Assembly: GCA_003518365.1 (NCBI GenBank)
Contig: DOYU01000016.1
Span: forward strand, 79,569 to 92,938
DNA length: 13,370 bases
Source of the DNA: Candidatus Magasanikiibacteriota bacterium
GTDB taxonomy: Bacteria; Patescibacteriota; Patescibacteriia; Magasanikbacterales; UBA922
Direction of reading: 5' to 3'
The notes under the pieces were generated by a model. The model searched no databases and was not told the origin of the DNA. It worked only from the letters and a program-made list of their open reading frames with translations. A program made the translations under genes and the position numbers. Shown here one piece after another: positions 1-6,360 of the stretch (position 1 is the stretch's first letter; each line of letters opens with the position of its first letter).

Positions 1-1167
1 CAGCGTATTCCCGATGTCGATGACAAAATTTTCCTCCTTGAACCGGGAGAATCACCGCTCACTGCCTTCTTGACCCAGATCGGAAAGATCGGAGACGGCG
101 GGGGCAAGTTCAAGGGACACGCTCTGCAAAAGAGAGTCGTGTACAACCCCGAATTCACGGAATACGAGGATCAGTATTCCGGCGTCTGGGCTCAGATCAA
201 CAACGGTGCTGGATATGCGTCCGGCGCAACCGCACTGGTGATCGATAACCCAGGTGTCTCGATCTTCACCAAGTTCGACCTCGTCAAGAACACTCGAACC
301 GGTGAAATCATGCGTGTCACTGCCGTTGACTACGGCACCAACACTCTCACGGTCACTCGTGGAGCTGGTGCGACTGCGGCCGCCGCTATCAACGATAACG
401 ACTGGCTGTTGGTCATCGGCCCTGCGTTCGAAGAAGGGTCAAAGTCTGGCGATTCCAATACGACCAAGCTCGTAAAGGTCACCAACTTTACCCAAATCTT
501 CAAGACCAAGTTTGGCGTGACTCAAACCGAGAATGCATCAAAGCTCTATCCGTCCGGCAACCCCGGTGCGGACTTGAAGTACCTCCGAGCAAAGCACGGT
601 ATCGAACAGGCAAAGAAAATCGAACGTGCGTACTGGTTCGGTGAAAAGAAAGAAGTAACCGGTCCAGACGGTAAACCGCTTCGCCTCTCCGGAGGAATCT
701 TGGAAGCGATCATTGCCGCCGGAAGCGTACAGGACGAAGCCGGATCAGCTCTAACCGAGCCTGAATTCCGATCGTTCCTCCAGAACTACGCATTCAAGTA
801 CGGCTCTGCAGAGAAGTATTTCTTCTGCGGTAACACCGTACTCGGATACTTGGAAAGCTTTGCCACTTCCAAGATGTACATCGTACCAAGCGATAAGACC
901 TACGGAGTAGAAATCCGTAAGTTCCAGTCGTCATTCGGAACGCTGAACATTGTTCGTCACCCGATGTTCGACAACCAGTATGCCGGTATGGGCGTAGTGG
1001 TCGATCTCTCCACGCTTAAGCACTGTCCGCTGAATGGTCGAGACACAAATCTCGAAACCAACATCCAGGACAACGATGCTGACGAGGAAGTCGATCAGTA
1101 CAAGACCGAAGCCGGTCTGCAGAGAGTCAACTTCGAAAAGAACGCACTCCTCAAAGGCGTCGCCTAA
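1..1167 (+). CDS. Major capsid protein, SU10/DUF5309-like (5' end missing)
   Basis: The frame is open from the first base of the window, so the true start lies upstream; 388 residues are visible before TAA. The opening stretch ending ESPLTAFLTQIGK resembles the N-terminal arm of SU10-type (DUF5309) HK97-fold capsid proteins, where a P-L-(T/L)-x-(L/F) element precedes the fold. At about 238-430 lies the typical small beta insertion: a hydrophobic strand, then TGEIMRVTAVD, then LTVTRGAGAT, then an acidic EEG. After it come a T-x-I-F segment and a long helical region with RAYWFGEKK. It would form the icosahedral or elongated shell. It is followed by the only sizeable spacer of the window. An internal TTG at 70 is not a credible start. 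The capsid identity is well supported by motif order and by structural neighbours; the exact family name is recalled, not searched. Confidence 0.85.
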   Translation, partial: QRIPDVDDKIFLLEPGESPLTAFLTQIGKIGDGGGKFKGHALQKRVVYNPEFTEYEDQYSGVWAQINNGAGYASGATALVIDNPGVSIFTKFDLVKNTRTGEIMRVTAVDYGTNTLTVTRGAGATAAAAINDNDWLLVIGPAFEEGSKSGDSNTTKLVKVTNFTQIFKTKFGVTQTENASKLYPSGNPGADLKYLRAKHGIEQAKKIERAYWFGEKKEVTGPDGKPLRLSGGILEAIIAAGSVQDEAGSALTEPEFRSFLQNYAFKYGSAEKYFFCGNTVLGYLESFATSKMYIVPSDKTYGVEIRKFQSSFGTLNIVRHPMFDNQYAGMGVVVDLSTLKHCPLNGRDTNLETNIQDNDADEEVDQYKTEAGLQRVNFEKNALLKGVA

Positions 1168-1186
1168 ATGGATTAGCGGCTCTGTT

Positions 1187-1229
1187 CTGACTTGCTGGCC
1201 TCCACCGAAACGTGGAAGCCAGAAGTCAG
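1187..1229 (+). other. Long imperfect hairpin behind the capsid gene
   Basis: Left arm CTGACTTGCTGGCCTCCAC (1187-1205) pairs with right arm GTGGAAGCCAGAAGTCAG (1212-1229) across the hexaloop CGAAAC. The stem has 17 Watson-Crick pairs, one C-A mismatch and one bulged G. It starts 20 bases after the capsid stop codon. No run of T follows, so a classical intrinsic terminator is unlikely. A 3' mRNA-stabilising structure, a processing site or a partial attenuator that keeps capsid mRNA abundant would fit. The structure is directly visible; the role is inferred. Confidence 0.65.
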
Positions 1230-1230
1230 G

Positions 1231-1248
1231 GCGGATGCCAGAATCCGC
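1231..1248 (+). other. Second, short perfect hairpin
   Basis: GCGGAT (1231-1236) and ATCCGC (1243-1248) form a perfect 6-bp stem around the loop GCCAGA, one base after the longer hairpin. It is followed by ATCTTATAAACC, only weakly T-rich. Together the two hairpins could act as a leaky terminator or stability element. A TATAAA at 1253-1258 resembles a -10 box, but no credible -35 box lies upstream, so I do not call a promoter. Confidence 0.45.
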
Positions 1249-1286
1249 ATCTTATAAACCAAAACAATTAATCACTTACAACCCTT

Positions 1287-1661
1287 ATGGCCAAATTCAA
1301 TTCACACATTAAGAACTTGAAAATTGTTCTTAGACCGGCAATGCCGGTGTTCGAGGGCGGTCTGAAAGTCGGCGACTCTGCCGGTCAGTATGCCCAATTC
1401 ATCGACGGCCAATTCGAGACCAAAGATGAAAAGATAATCGCCAAGCTCGAAACATTATCAACATTCGGCGTGGACTTCTGGAAAGTAGACGAAGCCGAAC
1501 AAAACGAAACTTCAAAGGTCGATGGAGATTCAGACAACAGTCTGGAAAAGCTCACAAAGAAAGAACTGCAAGCCCTTGCCGTAGAAAAAGGCATCGAACT
1601 GCAGGGAGACGAAACGAAAGATGCACTGATCGAGCTTTTGCAGAACAAACAAGAAAACTAA
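1287..1661 (+). CDS. Small virion-associated protein with HeH/SAP-like C-terminus
   Basis: A 124-residue acidic protein. The N-terminal half (about 1-68) carries AQFIDGQFETKDEKIIAKLE and then FGVDFWKVDE, a layout seen in small proteins encoded just behind phage major capsid genes. A polar linker (about 69-87) leads to LTKKELQALAVEKGIEL and KDALIELLQ (88-119), a typical helix-extended-helix (HeH/LEM/SAP/Rho-N-like) module that often binds nucleic acid or protein. It probably takes part in head assembly or head-tail connection, but no catalytic residues are visible. The ATG follows the two hairpins and has no Shine-Dalgarno, only ACAACCCTT directly before it. Identity as a structural or assembly protein rests on position and on the C-terminal motif. 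Confidence 0.6.
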   Translation: MAKFNSHIKNLKIVLRPAMPVFEGGLKVGDSAGQYAQFIDGQFETKDEKIIAKLETLSTFGVDFWKVDEAEQNETSKVDGDSDNSLEKLTKKELQALAVEKGIELQGDETKDALIELLQNKQEN

Positions 1662-1673
1662 CCATTACCGCTT

Positions 1674-2453
1674 ATGGCAATCGTATCTGGTGACTTAAAA
1701 GAATATAAGTCCTCCGCAACGAATTCGGACGGTGGTGACATCACTGTAACCGAAGTCGTCGACAACACCGATAACAACCTCTTCACCGACATCACCGGTG
1801 ATGAAGCGGCGGCTGGAGGCACGGAATACCGAAAGATATTCCGCAAAAATACCCACGGCTCTCTGACGTGGCAAAACGTTGTGTCATGGCTTTTAAGCCA
1901 ACCGACCAACGCCGCTCTTTCGTTCGGCTTCGGCGTTAACCACGCTGATGATGCCGATGGAGCACAAGGCAACATGAGTGCATTCGGTGCGAACGCAGTC
2001 GTTGCCGTTGTTTCCGATGGTGCTGACACCCGACAAGTAACGATCGTCGGCGAGGACGCATCCGGAAACAGACAATCAGAGACTCTGACACTTAACGGAA
2101 CAACTGAGGTCGTGGGAGCTTTGACGTTCTCAAAACTTTACGGTGCATCCATCGCTTCACTCTCCGGATCACGAAGCGTCACGATCCGACAAGGATCAGG
2201 AGGTACAACCAGAGGCACGATCGGAATCAACAAAAAGATCAGCTTTATCTGGTACGGAAAGAAATACACCGGTGCATCGCTCGGAAACGCCGAGGGTGGC
2301 GACATGGCAAGCAAGGCCGCTGGTTTGAAAAACGGCGACATTGCGGCCGCTGGAAACTTCGCTCTCTGGTATCGCCTCACGTGGCCAACCACTGCCGGTG
2401 CAGTAACTGCAAACTCAACGCAAGTGAAGTCCGAGGGCGACACTGCGGCTTAA
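1674..2453 (+). CDS. Virion structural protein with inserted beta domain
   Basis: A 259-residue protein without signal peptide or membrane segment, rich in G, A, T, S and D, as expected of a beta-rich virion protein. The core begins with DNNLFTDITGDEAAAGGTEY and RKIFRKNTHGSLTWQNV (about 33-69), a pattern found in phage structural proteins in which a D/E-A-x-G-x-x-x-Y-R segment precedes a strand carrying N. Residues about 110-180 look like an insertion domain, with QVTIVGEDASGNRQSETLTL, then LNGTT and VTIRQGSGG. The chain returns to the core with LWYRLTWPTTAGAV near the C-terminus. It lies 12 bases after the HeH-like gene and 9 before the next. A head, tail-tube or decoration role is possible; I cannot choose. 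The start has no Shine-Dalgarno. Confidence 0.6.
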   Translation: MAIVSGDLKEYKSSATNSDGGDITVTEVVDNTDNNLFTDITGDEAAAGGTEYRKIFRKNTHGSLTWQNVVSWLLSQPTNAALSFGFGVNHADDADGAQGNMSAFGANAVVAVVSDGADTRQVTIVGEDASGNRQSETLTLNGTTEVVGALTFSKLYGASIASLSGSRSVTIRQGSGGTTRGTIGINKKISFIWYGKKYTGASLGNAEGGDMASKAAGLKNGDIAAAGNFALWYRLTWPTTAGAVTANSTQVKSEGDTAA

Positions 2454-2462
2454 TCAACTCTT

Positions 2463-4091
2463 ATGGCTGATTCATTCCTCCCATATAAAAATCCGGACAC
2501 TACGGATGCAAAACTAGACTCTGAATCACTAACCGTTGGCAGTGACACTGTTGAACGTGAGCGTATTCAGATCGCTGGGAAGGGTGCGGCCGAGATTGCG
2601 GAAGTAAAAAACGCACCTCCAGCAAAGGATCACCACGGCGTCGTGACGAGACCGGTAAAGACTGGGGTAATTCTTGCAACAGTCTCAGACGCAAAAACAG
2701 CAACCGGCGTCGTCGGATCGCAACAAGACATCGGTGCGAGATTTTTCTCACTGCAATTGTCTGGAACGTGGGTCGGATCAGTAGGACTCGAGGAATCAAA
2801 CGACGGCACGAACTGGGACTTCATCGGAATGCAAGACATTGACGACAACTCCGTGACCGCTTCCGGTGGAACGTACACAAGCTCAACTGTTAACGGTATC
2901 CATTACGGATATGTGCGTGCTCGATACGTTCGAGTCGTGGTGTATTCGTACACCTCCGGCACAATCCAGATCGATGTGAACTTCTACGGAGAGGCACTAC
3001 CTCCGACAATGGTGCGAGTAAAGATTCCAAGTGCGACCAGCTCACCGGCACGACAAGCGGACGCCGCTTATAGTGCTGGGGAAATCCTGATGAAAGCCGG
3101 TGGCGTTGCCAACGATGCCGGAACAGACTTCGGAGCTGATCAAGACTGGGTTCCGATGGGTCTGACAAGAAAAGGAACGTCACGCCAGACTGGACGACCT
3201 GAAGTGCTTGCAACTATTTCCGGCAGTGCAACAGCAACTGGAAACGTCGGGTCAGTGCAAGACAACGGCGCAAAATCCCTTACTTTACAACTCACGGGTA
3301 CGTGGGTCGGAACAGTGATCGTGGAGCAATCGAACGACAACACAAACTGGGTCGGTACGATTCTCTACGACGTTGCCGGAAGCGTAATGGGAGGTTCGGG
3401 CGGTGTGTTTACTGGAATAACCCTCAACGGAATATTCATCGCAAACATTCATGCCCGATACGTGCGTATCCGAGTATCTGCCTACACATCCGGAACAATT
3501 GTGGTGACCGGCGTCCTCTGGGGCGAACCAGTATCACCATCAACAATCAAAATCATTCCGCATAGCTCGACTACCACTGGACTGATCAAGCAAGAGGACT
3601 CCGCACACGGATCGGGAGATGTAGGTGTGTTCGTGCTTGCAGTCCGAAACGACAACGGTGCGACCGCATTCGGAAGCGCAAACGGCGACTACATTGCGTT
3701 CGGTGTCGACAACGCCGGTGTGCCATTCACTCCGGCCGCTCGACCAACAGGAGCCGGTCTAACCCAGCACAAGCGAATTTCAACCGCTGACACCAACGGT
3801 GTGAGCTTGAAAGGATCTGCAGGACAAATATATGCGATCCACGCTTACAACACCCATGCGACAGATAAGCGATTCCTGAAACTCTACAACAAAGCATCTG
3901 CTCCGACTGTCGGAACTGATACGCCAGTAAAGACAATTACCCTAGGTCCCGGTCAAGACTTCACATTTTATTGGGAAGTCGGTTTGCCGTTCACTACAGG
4001 AATTGCGTATGCAATCACCTCATGGCTGACCGATGCAGACTCCGGTGGAATCGGTGCGAACGAGGTCGTGCTGAACATCGACTACATCTAA
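2463..4091 (+). CDS. Large multidomain virion protein (fibre or decoration candidate)
   Basis: A 542-residue protein of repeated beta modules. After a polar N-terminal segment (1-65), two homologous beta-sandwich-like domains occupy residues 69-184 and 247-361. Both contain LQL(S/T)GTWVG, E-x-SND-x-TNW, ARYVR and YTSGTI. Each is followed by a linker with a SAGE/GSGDVG motif and a (Q)DWVPMG/GDYIAFG motif (about 200-235 and 380-415), so the duplicated unit is larger than the sandwich alone. The C-terminal domain (about 437-542) has YAIHAYNTHATDKRFLKLYN, then VGTDTPVKTI, then LPFTTGIAYAIT. That arrangement recurs in phage virion proteins of head fibres and tail appendages. Lectin- or discoidin-like folds of this type often bind glycans, but no specific site can be named. 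The start lacks a Shine-Dalgarno. Confidence 0.65.
   Translation: MADSFLPYKNPDTTDAKLDSESLTVGSDTVERERIQIAGKGAAEIAEVKNAPPAKDHHGVVTRPVKTGVILATVSDAKTATGVVGSQQDIGARFFSLQLSGTWVGSVGLEESNDGTNWDFIGMQDIDDNSVTASGGTYTSSTVNGIHYGYVRARYVRVVVYSYTSGTIQIDVNFYGEALPPTMVRVKIPSATSSPARQADAAYSAGEILMKAGGVANDAGTDFGADQDWVPMGLTRKGTSRQTGRPEVLATISGSATATGNVGSVQDNGAKSLTLQLTGTWVGTVIVEQSNDNTNWVGTILYDVAGSVMGGSGGVFTGITLNGIFIANIHARYVRIRVSAYTSGTIVVTGVLWGEPVSPSTIKIIPHSSTTTGLIKQEDSAHGSGDVGVFVLAVRNDNGATAFGSANGDYIAFGVDNAGVPFTPAARPTGAGLTQHKRISTADTNGVSLKGSAGQIYAIHAYNTHATDKRFLKLYNKASAPTVGTDTPVKTITLGPGQDFTFYWEVGLPFTTGIAYAITSWLTDADSGGIGANEVVLNIDYI
2667..3014 (+). repeat. Beta-sandwich domain, copy A of an internal duplication
   Basis: Codes for residues 69-184 of the 542-residue virion protein. 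It aligns with copy B at a distance of 178 residues. In the first 49 aligned residues about 31 are identical, including GTWVG and SND-x-TNW. The copies differ clearly in bases, so the duplication is old. Confidence 0.8.
3201..3545 (+). repeat. Beta-sandwich domain, copy B of an internal duplication
   Basis: Codes for residues 247-361 and matches copy A over its whole length, with LQLTGTWVG, SNDNTNW, HARYVR and AYTSGTI. The following linker (residues 362-425), with GSGDVG, LAVRND and GDYIAFG, is the better preserved version of the corresponding linker behind copy A. Confidence 0.8.
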
Positions 4092-4107
4092 ACCTATGGC
4101 ACTAGCA
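4089..4107 (+). repeat. 19-base start-region repeat, copy 1
   Basis: TAAACCTATGGCACTAGCA covers the stop codon of the upstream gene, the 4-base spacer and the codons for Met-Ala-Leu-Ala of the repeat protein. The same 19 bases recur at 6342-6360 in the same functional position. It may be a shared translation-initiation cassette or the trace of recombination between gene borders. Confidence 0.85.
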
Positions 4108-5394
4108 CCCGTACTCAACCAAGCACAAACCAGATGGTTCTCGACCGCAGTATCAATGGCGAGAATTTATCTGCTCGACATCAAAGGACTCGTCGCAAAG
4201 TTAATGGCGTACCTGTTCGACGTATACGTGCTTGTGCCAAAGACGCTGGTGTACGCATTCGACATCCGGAATCTCGCAACCAAAACAGTCACGTACCTAC
4301 TCGACACTTTCTCACTGATCGCAAAAGCAATAACGAATGTTTTTGATATCCGAAACCTGATAGCAAAAATAGAAACGTACTTGCTCGATATCAGAGCGTT
4401 AGTGGCAAAGTCCTTGACCTACGTGTGGGACATCATCGGAGGAGCCGTGATCGGAATAATCTACGTGCTCGATATTCGAGAACATGCAACGAAGCAGATG
4501 ACATATCTGCAAGACATTCTGATCACACTCGGTAAGCATTGGACGTACCGGTTCGACAACCTGCTCAACGCACTTAAAGCAACGGTCTACCAATTCGACA
4601 TCAGAAACCTTGCGACCAAACTGCAAACGTACCTGATCGATATCGGCGACGTGGTCGCAAAGATGCTGACCTATAAGCTCGATGTCCGAAACTTGGCGAG
4701 CCAGACACTGACCTACCTGATGGATCTCCACAACCTGACTGCAAAAGCATGGACGTATGTGCTGGATACCAGAAACCTTGCGACCAAGAACGTGCAATAC
4801 GTTCTCGATCTCCTCAACACGATAAATAAAAGCATCCAATATCGGTTCGACATTCTGATCTCGGCCGCAAAGCAGATGACGTACCTGTTCGATGTGACGA
4901 GCTTCGTATCTCGAGCGATTGCATACGTGCTCGATATCAAAGGTCTTGCATCAAAGCTCTACACCTACCGACTGGATATCCGAGGATTGATCGCAAGAGC
5001 TACCAGCTACCTCTTCGACATCAGACAATTTGCCGCAAAGTCCATGACTTACGTGATGGACATCCTAAGCAATATTGCCAAGACGTGGACGTATCGCTTC
5101 GACATCCTGATCACACTCGGAAAATTGTGGACATACCGATTCGACATTCGAGGACTTATCGGAAAGGCGTGGAAGTACGTCTGGGACAACTGGAAAATCC
5201 CAGCCGGAATAAAGATCGCTGTTGAATTCCTTTCGGCGAAAGTATCCGTGCTCATGCTTTCTGCAAAAGAAACGCTGGGACTTACCACTGCCAAGAACAA
5301 CATTGAGGTCAAGACTGCCCGAGCAGATCAACAACTCCAGAATGCAAAAGCTGACGTGACGCTTCCGAGCAATAAGCAAGACATAAATCTATGA
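4096..5394 (+). CDS. 14-residue tandem-repeat protein of unknown function
   Basis: A 432-residue protein I do not recognise as a named family. After a 23-residue leader it consists of 24 full copies and one partial copy of a 14-residue unit, consensus T-Y-x-(L/F)-D-I-R-x-L-x-x-K-x-x (residues 24-371). A short bridge leads to six copies of a 9-residue unit, consensus (S/T/N)-A-K-x-x-(V/L/I)-x-(L/V)-x (380-432). There is no signal peptide. Charged residues in nearly every unit argue against a row of membrane helices. Fourteen residues equal two heptads; on a helical wheel positions 2, 3, 6, 9, 10, 13 and 14 form one face, although hydrophobic position 4 falls outside it. A long helical fibre, spacer or scaffold-like rod is my best inference. 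It lies between two fibre- or baseplate-like genes and overlaps the next gene by ATGA. Confidence 0.85.
   Translation: MALAPVLNQAQTRWFSTAVSMARIYLLDIKGLVAKLMAYLFDVYVLVPKTLVYAFDIRNLATKTVTYLLDTFSLIAKAITNVFDIRNLIAKIETYLLDIRALVAKSLTYVWDIIGGAVIGIIYVLDIREHATKQMTYLQDILITLGKHWTYRFDNLLNALKATVYQFDIRNLATKLQTYLIDIGDVVAKMLTYKLDVRNLASQTLTYLMDLHNLTAKAWTYVLDTRNLATKNVQYVLDLLNTINKSIQYRFDILISAAKQMTYLFDVTSFVSRAIAYVLDIKGLASKLYTYRLDIRGLIARATSYLFDIRQFAAKSMTYVMDILSNIAKTWTYRFDILITLGKLWTYRFDIRGLIGKAWKYVWDNWKIPAGIKIAVEFLSAKVSVLMLSAKETLGLTTAKNNIEVKTARADQQLQNAKADVTLPSNKQDINL
4165..5208 (+). repeat. 42-bp coding repeats (14-residue units, 24 full plus one partial)
   Basis: Units begin at 4165 and follow without a single insertion or deletion every 42 bases up to 5172; a 25th, degenerate unit reaches 5208. 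Examples are VYAFDIRNLATKTV (unit 3), TYLLDIRALVAKSL (unit 6), TYVLDTRNLATKNV (unit 15) and TYRFDIRGLIGKAW (unit 24). Tyr at position 2 is lost only in unit 5 (Asn), and Asp at position 5 is kept in every unit, while synonymous positions vary widely. That points to selection on the protein, not on the DNA. Unit 7 is the most divergent full unit. Confidence 0.95.
5233..5391 (+). repeat. 27-bp coding repeats (six 9-residue units)
   Basis: The C-terminal 53 residues split without gaps into SAKVSVLML, SAKETLGLT, TAKNNIEVK, TARADQQLQ, NAKADVTLP and SNKQDINL. Position 2 is A in five of six, position 3 is K or R in all, and hydrophobic residues alternate at positions 6 and 8. Alternation of this kind suggests short beta strands, unlike the preceding 14-residue units. 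Confidence 0.8.
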
Positions 5395-5705
5395 GCATAA
5401 AAATCGTACAAAACGACTCTCGTCCTCCACTGGAATTCTCCCTGACGCAAGACGGTGCTCCGGTAAACCTTACCGGATGCACGGTGAAGTTCTACATGAA
5501 AAATGCCACAACTGGATCGATAAAGATCAACGGCGTTGCATGCACCGTCACCGACGCAGTCAAAGGAAAATGCCGGTACAGCTGGACGGGTTCAGACACC
5601 GACACGGTCGGAACGTATCTCGGTGAGGTCGAGGTTACGTTTGGCGACGGAAAGATTCAGACCGGCTTCAAACAATTATCAATCATCATCCGTGATGACA
5701 TCTAA
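5391..5705 (+). CDS. BppU-N-like Ig-fold virion protein
   Basis: A 104-residue protein whose whole length matches the pattern of the BppU N-terminal domain of phage baseplate upper proteins. It has a first strand with PPLEFSLTQDGAPVNLTG, then TVKFYMKN, a V-T-D-A-x-K-G-K turn, then YSWTGSDTDTVGTYLGEVEV, and a closing dGKIQTGF with LSIIIRDDI. In known cases this fold anchors receptor-binding or fibre parts to the phage body. Here it stands alone, without a C-terminal fibre, so it may serve as an adaptor for a fibre encoded separately; the repeat protein directly upstream is an obvious candidate partner. Its ATG overlaps the TGA of that gene (ATGA), which implies translational coupling. No Shine-Dalgarno is present. 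Confidence 0.7.
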   Translation: MSIKIVQNDSRPPLEFSLTQDGAPVNLTGCTVKFYMKNATTGSIKINGVACTVTDAVKGKCRYSWTGSDTDTVGTYLGEVEVTFGDGKIQTGFKQLSIIIRDDI

Positions 5706-5711
5706 ACGCAT

Positions 5712-6344
5712 ATGACACGAGGCGAAATAAGACAATCAATAAAAAACGAGGTCGACGACCAAACGCTCGACGACACGATCGCAAACTCGTGGATTCAGCG
5801 TGCGGATGAAAAGGTGCAAAGCTGGCGTCCTCCCGAGGATCGTGACCAGACATTCGACTACTGGGACTATCTCAAGACCGAACAGCCGTACACGACGGTG
5901 GCCAACCAACCGAAATATCCAGTTCCCGAAAATTATCGAGCGTTCGTGGAATTAAAGATCGGTACGGACAAGATACCGTACACACTCGTGGACTACCGAG
6001 CAAGAGATCGCTACAGCGACCATGCGGTGTACACACTTGGTGGCTCTTTCTACCCGATAACAACTCCGACGGCAGACGGCCAAGCAATGATGCTGGTGTT
6101 TGTCCGCATATCGGATGACTTCGCATCGGATAACGACGAGCCAGAGGTCGAAAAGCTCTATCACCAAGCCTACGTCGAATGGGGCAAAAAGATGTACTAC
6201 AACCAGCAAGGCGACACGGAGCTTGAACGCCAAGCTGATAACAACTTCGAACGGATCATGATCGGAAAGTGGCGAGACCAAGAGCTTGCCCGAATGGCGT
6301 CGGCCGACGATCAAGCTTCAATCCCTAGAAGCTCACTCGTATAA
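5712..6344 (+). CDS. Head-to-tail adaptor protein candidate (SU10 adaptor-like)
   Basis: A 210-residue protein. It opens with MTRGEIRQSIKNEVDD and a segment IANSWIQRADEKVQSW, typical of podovirus adaptor proteins that bind below the portal. The middle holds beta segments with QPKYPVPENYRAFVELKIG, a common P-x-x-(Y/F)-R-x-(L/F/V) motif of these proteins, then Y-T-L-x-D-Y-R. Near the C-terminus come helices with LYHQAYVEWGKKMYYNQQGD and a conserved-looking E-L-E-R-x-A-D-x-x-F. It would form the ring joining portal and tail nozzle. The SU10-like capsid gene upstream and the nozzle-like gene downstream support the reading. Family membership is from pattern memory only. It starts 6 bases after the previous stop, without a Shine-Dalgarno. 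Confidence 0.55.
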   Translation: MTRGEIRQSIKNEVDDQTLDDTIANSWIQRADEKVQSWRPPEDRDQTFDYWDYLKTEQPYTTVANQPKYPVPENYRAFVELKIGTDKIPYTLVDYRARDRYSDHAVYTLGGSFYPITTPTADGQAMMLVFVRISDDFASDNDEPEVEKLYHQAYVEWGKKMYYNQQGDTELERQADNNFERIMIGKWRDQELARMASADDQASIPRSSLV

Positions 6345-6360
6345 ACCTATGGCACTAGCA
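6342..6360 (+). repeat. 19-base start-region repeat, copy 2
   Basis: Identical to 4089-4107, again covering upstream stop codon, spacer and Met-Ala-Leu-Ala codons, here of the nozzle-like gene. The proteins diverge at once after these four residues. Confidence 0.85.

Noticed and set aside
70..72. TTG as start codon of the capsid gene
   Set aside because: The frame is open without stop to base 1 and the upstream residues fit the capsid N-terminal arm, so the gene begins before the window.
1253..1258. TATAAA as -10 promoter box before the gene at 1287
   Set aside because: No -35-like sequence stands at the right distance; the region there is occupied by the second hairpin.
2463..4091. Diversity-generating retroelement target in the lectin-like protein
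   Set aside because: No reverse transcriptase, template repeat or adenine-biased variation pair is present in the window; the two copies are ordinary diverged duplicates.
4399..4839. Antisense open frame of 146 codons through the repeat gene
   Set aside because: It mirrors the sense-strand periodicity, has no start context like the real genes, and lies fully inside a convincing gene.
4165..5172. 42-base periodicity as a CRISPR array
   Set aside because: The repeats are not identical in DNA, have no separate spacers and keep one open reading frame with a conserved protein unit.
6286..6348. 21-residue N-terminal extension of the nozzle-like protein
   Set aside because: It overlaps the end of the adaptor gene by 59 bases, and ATG 6349 has the same context as the other starts, including the 19-base cassette.
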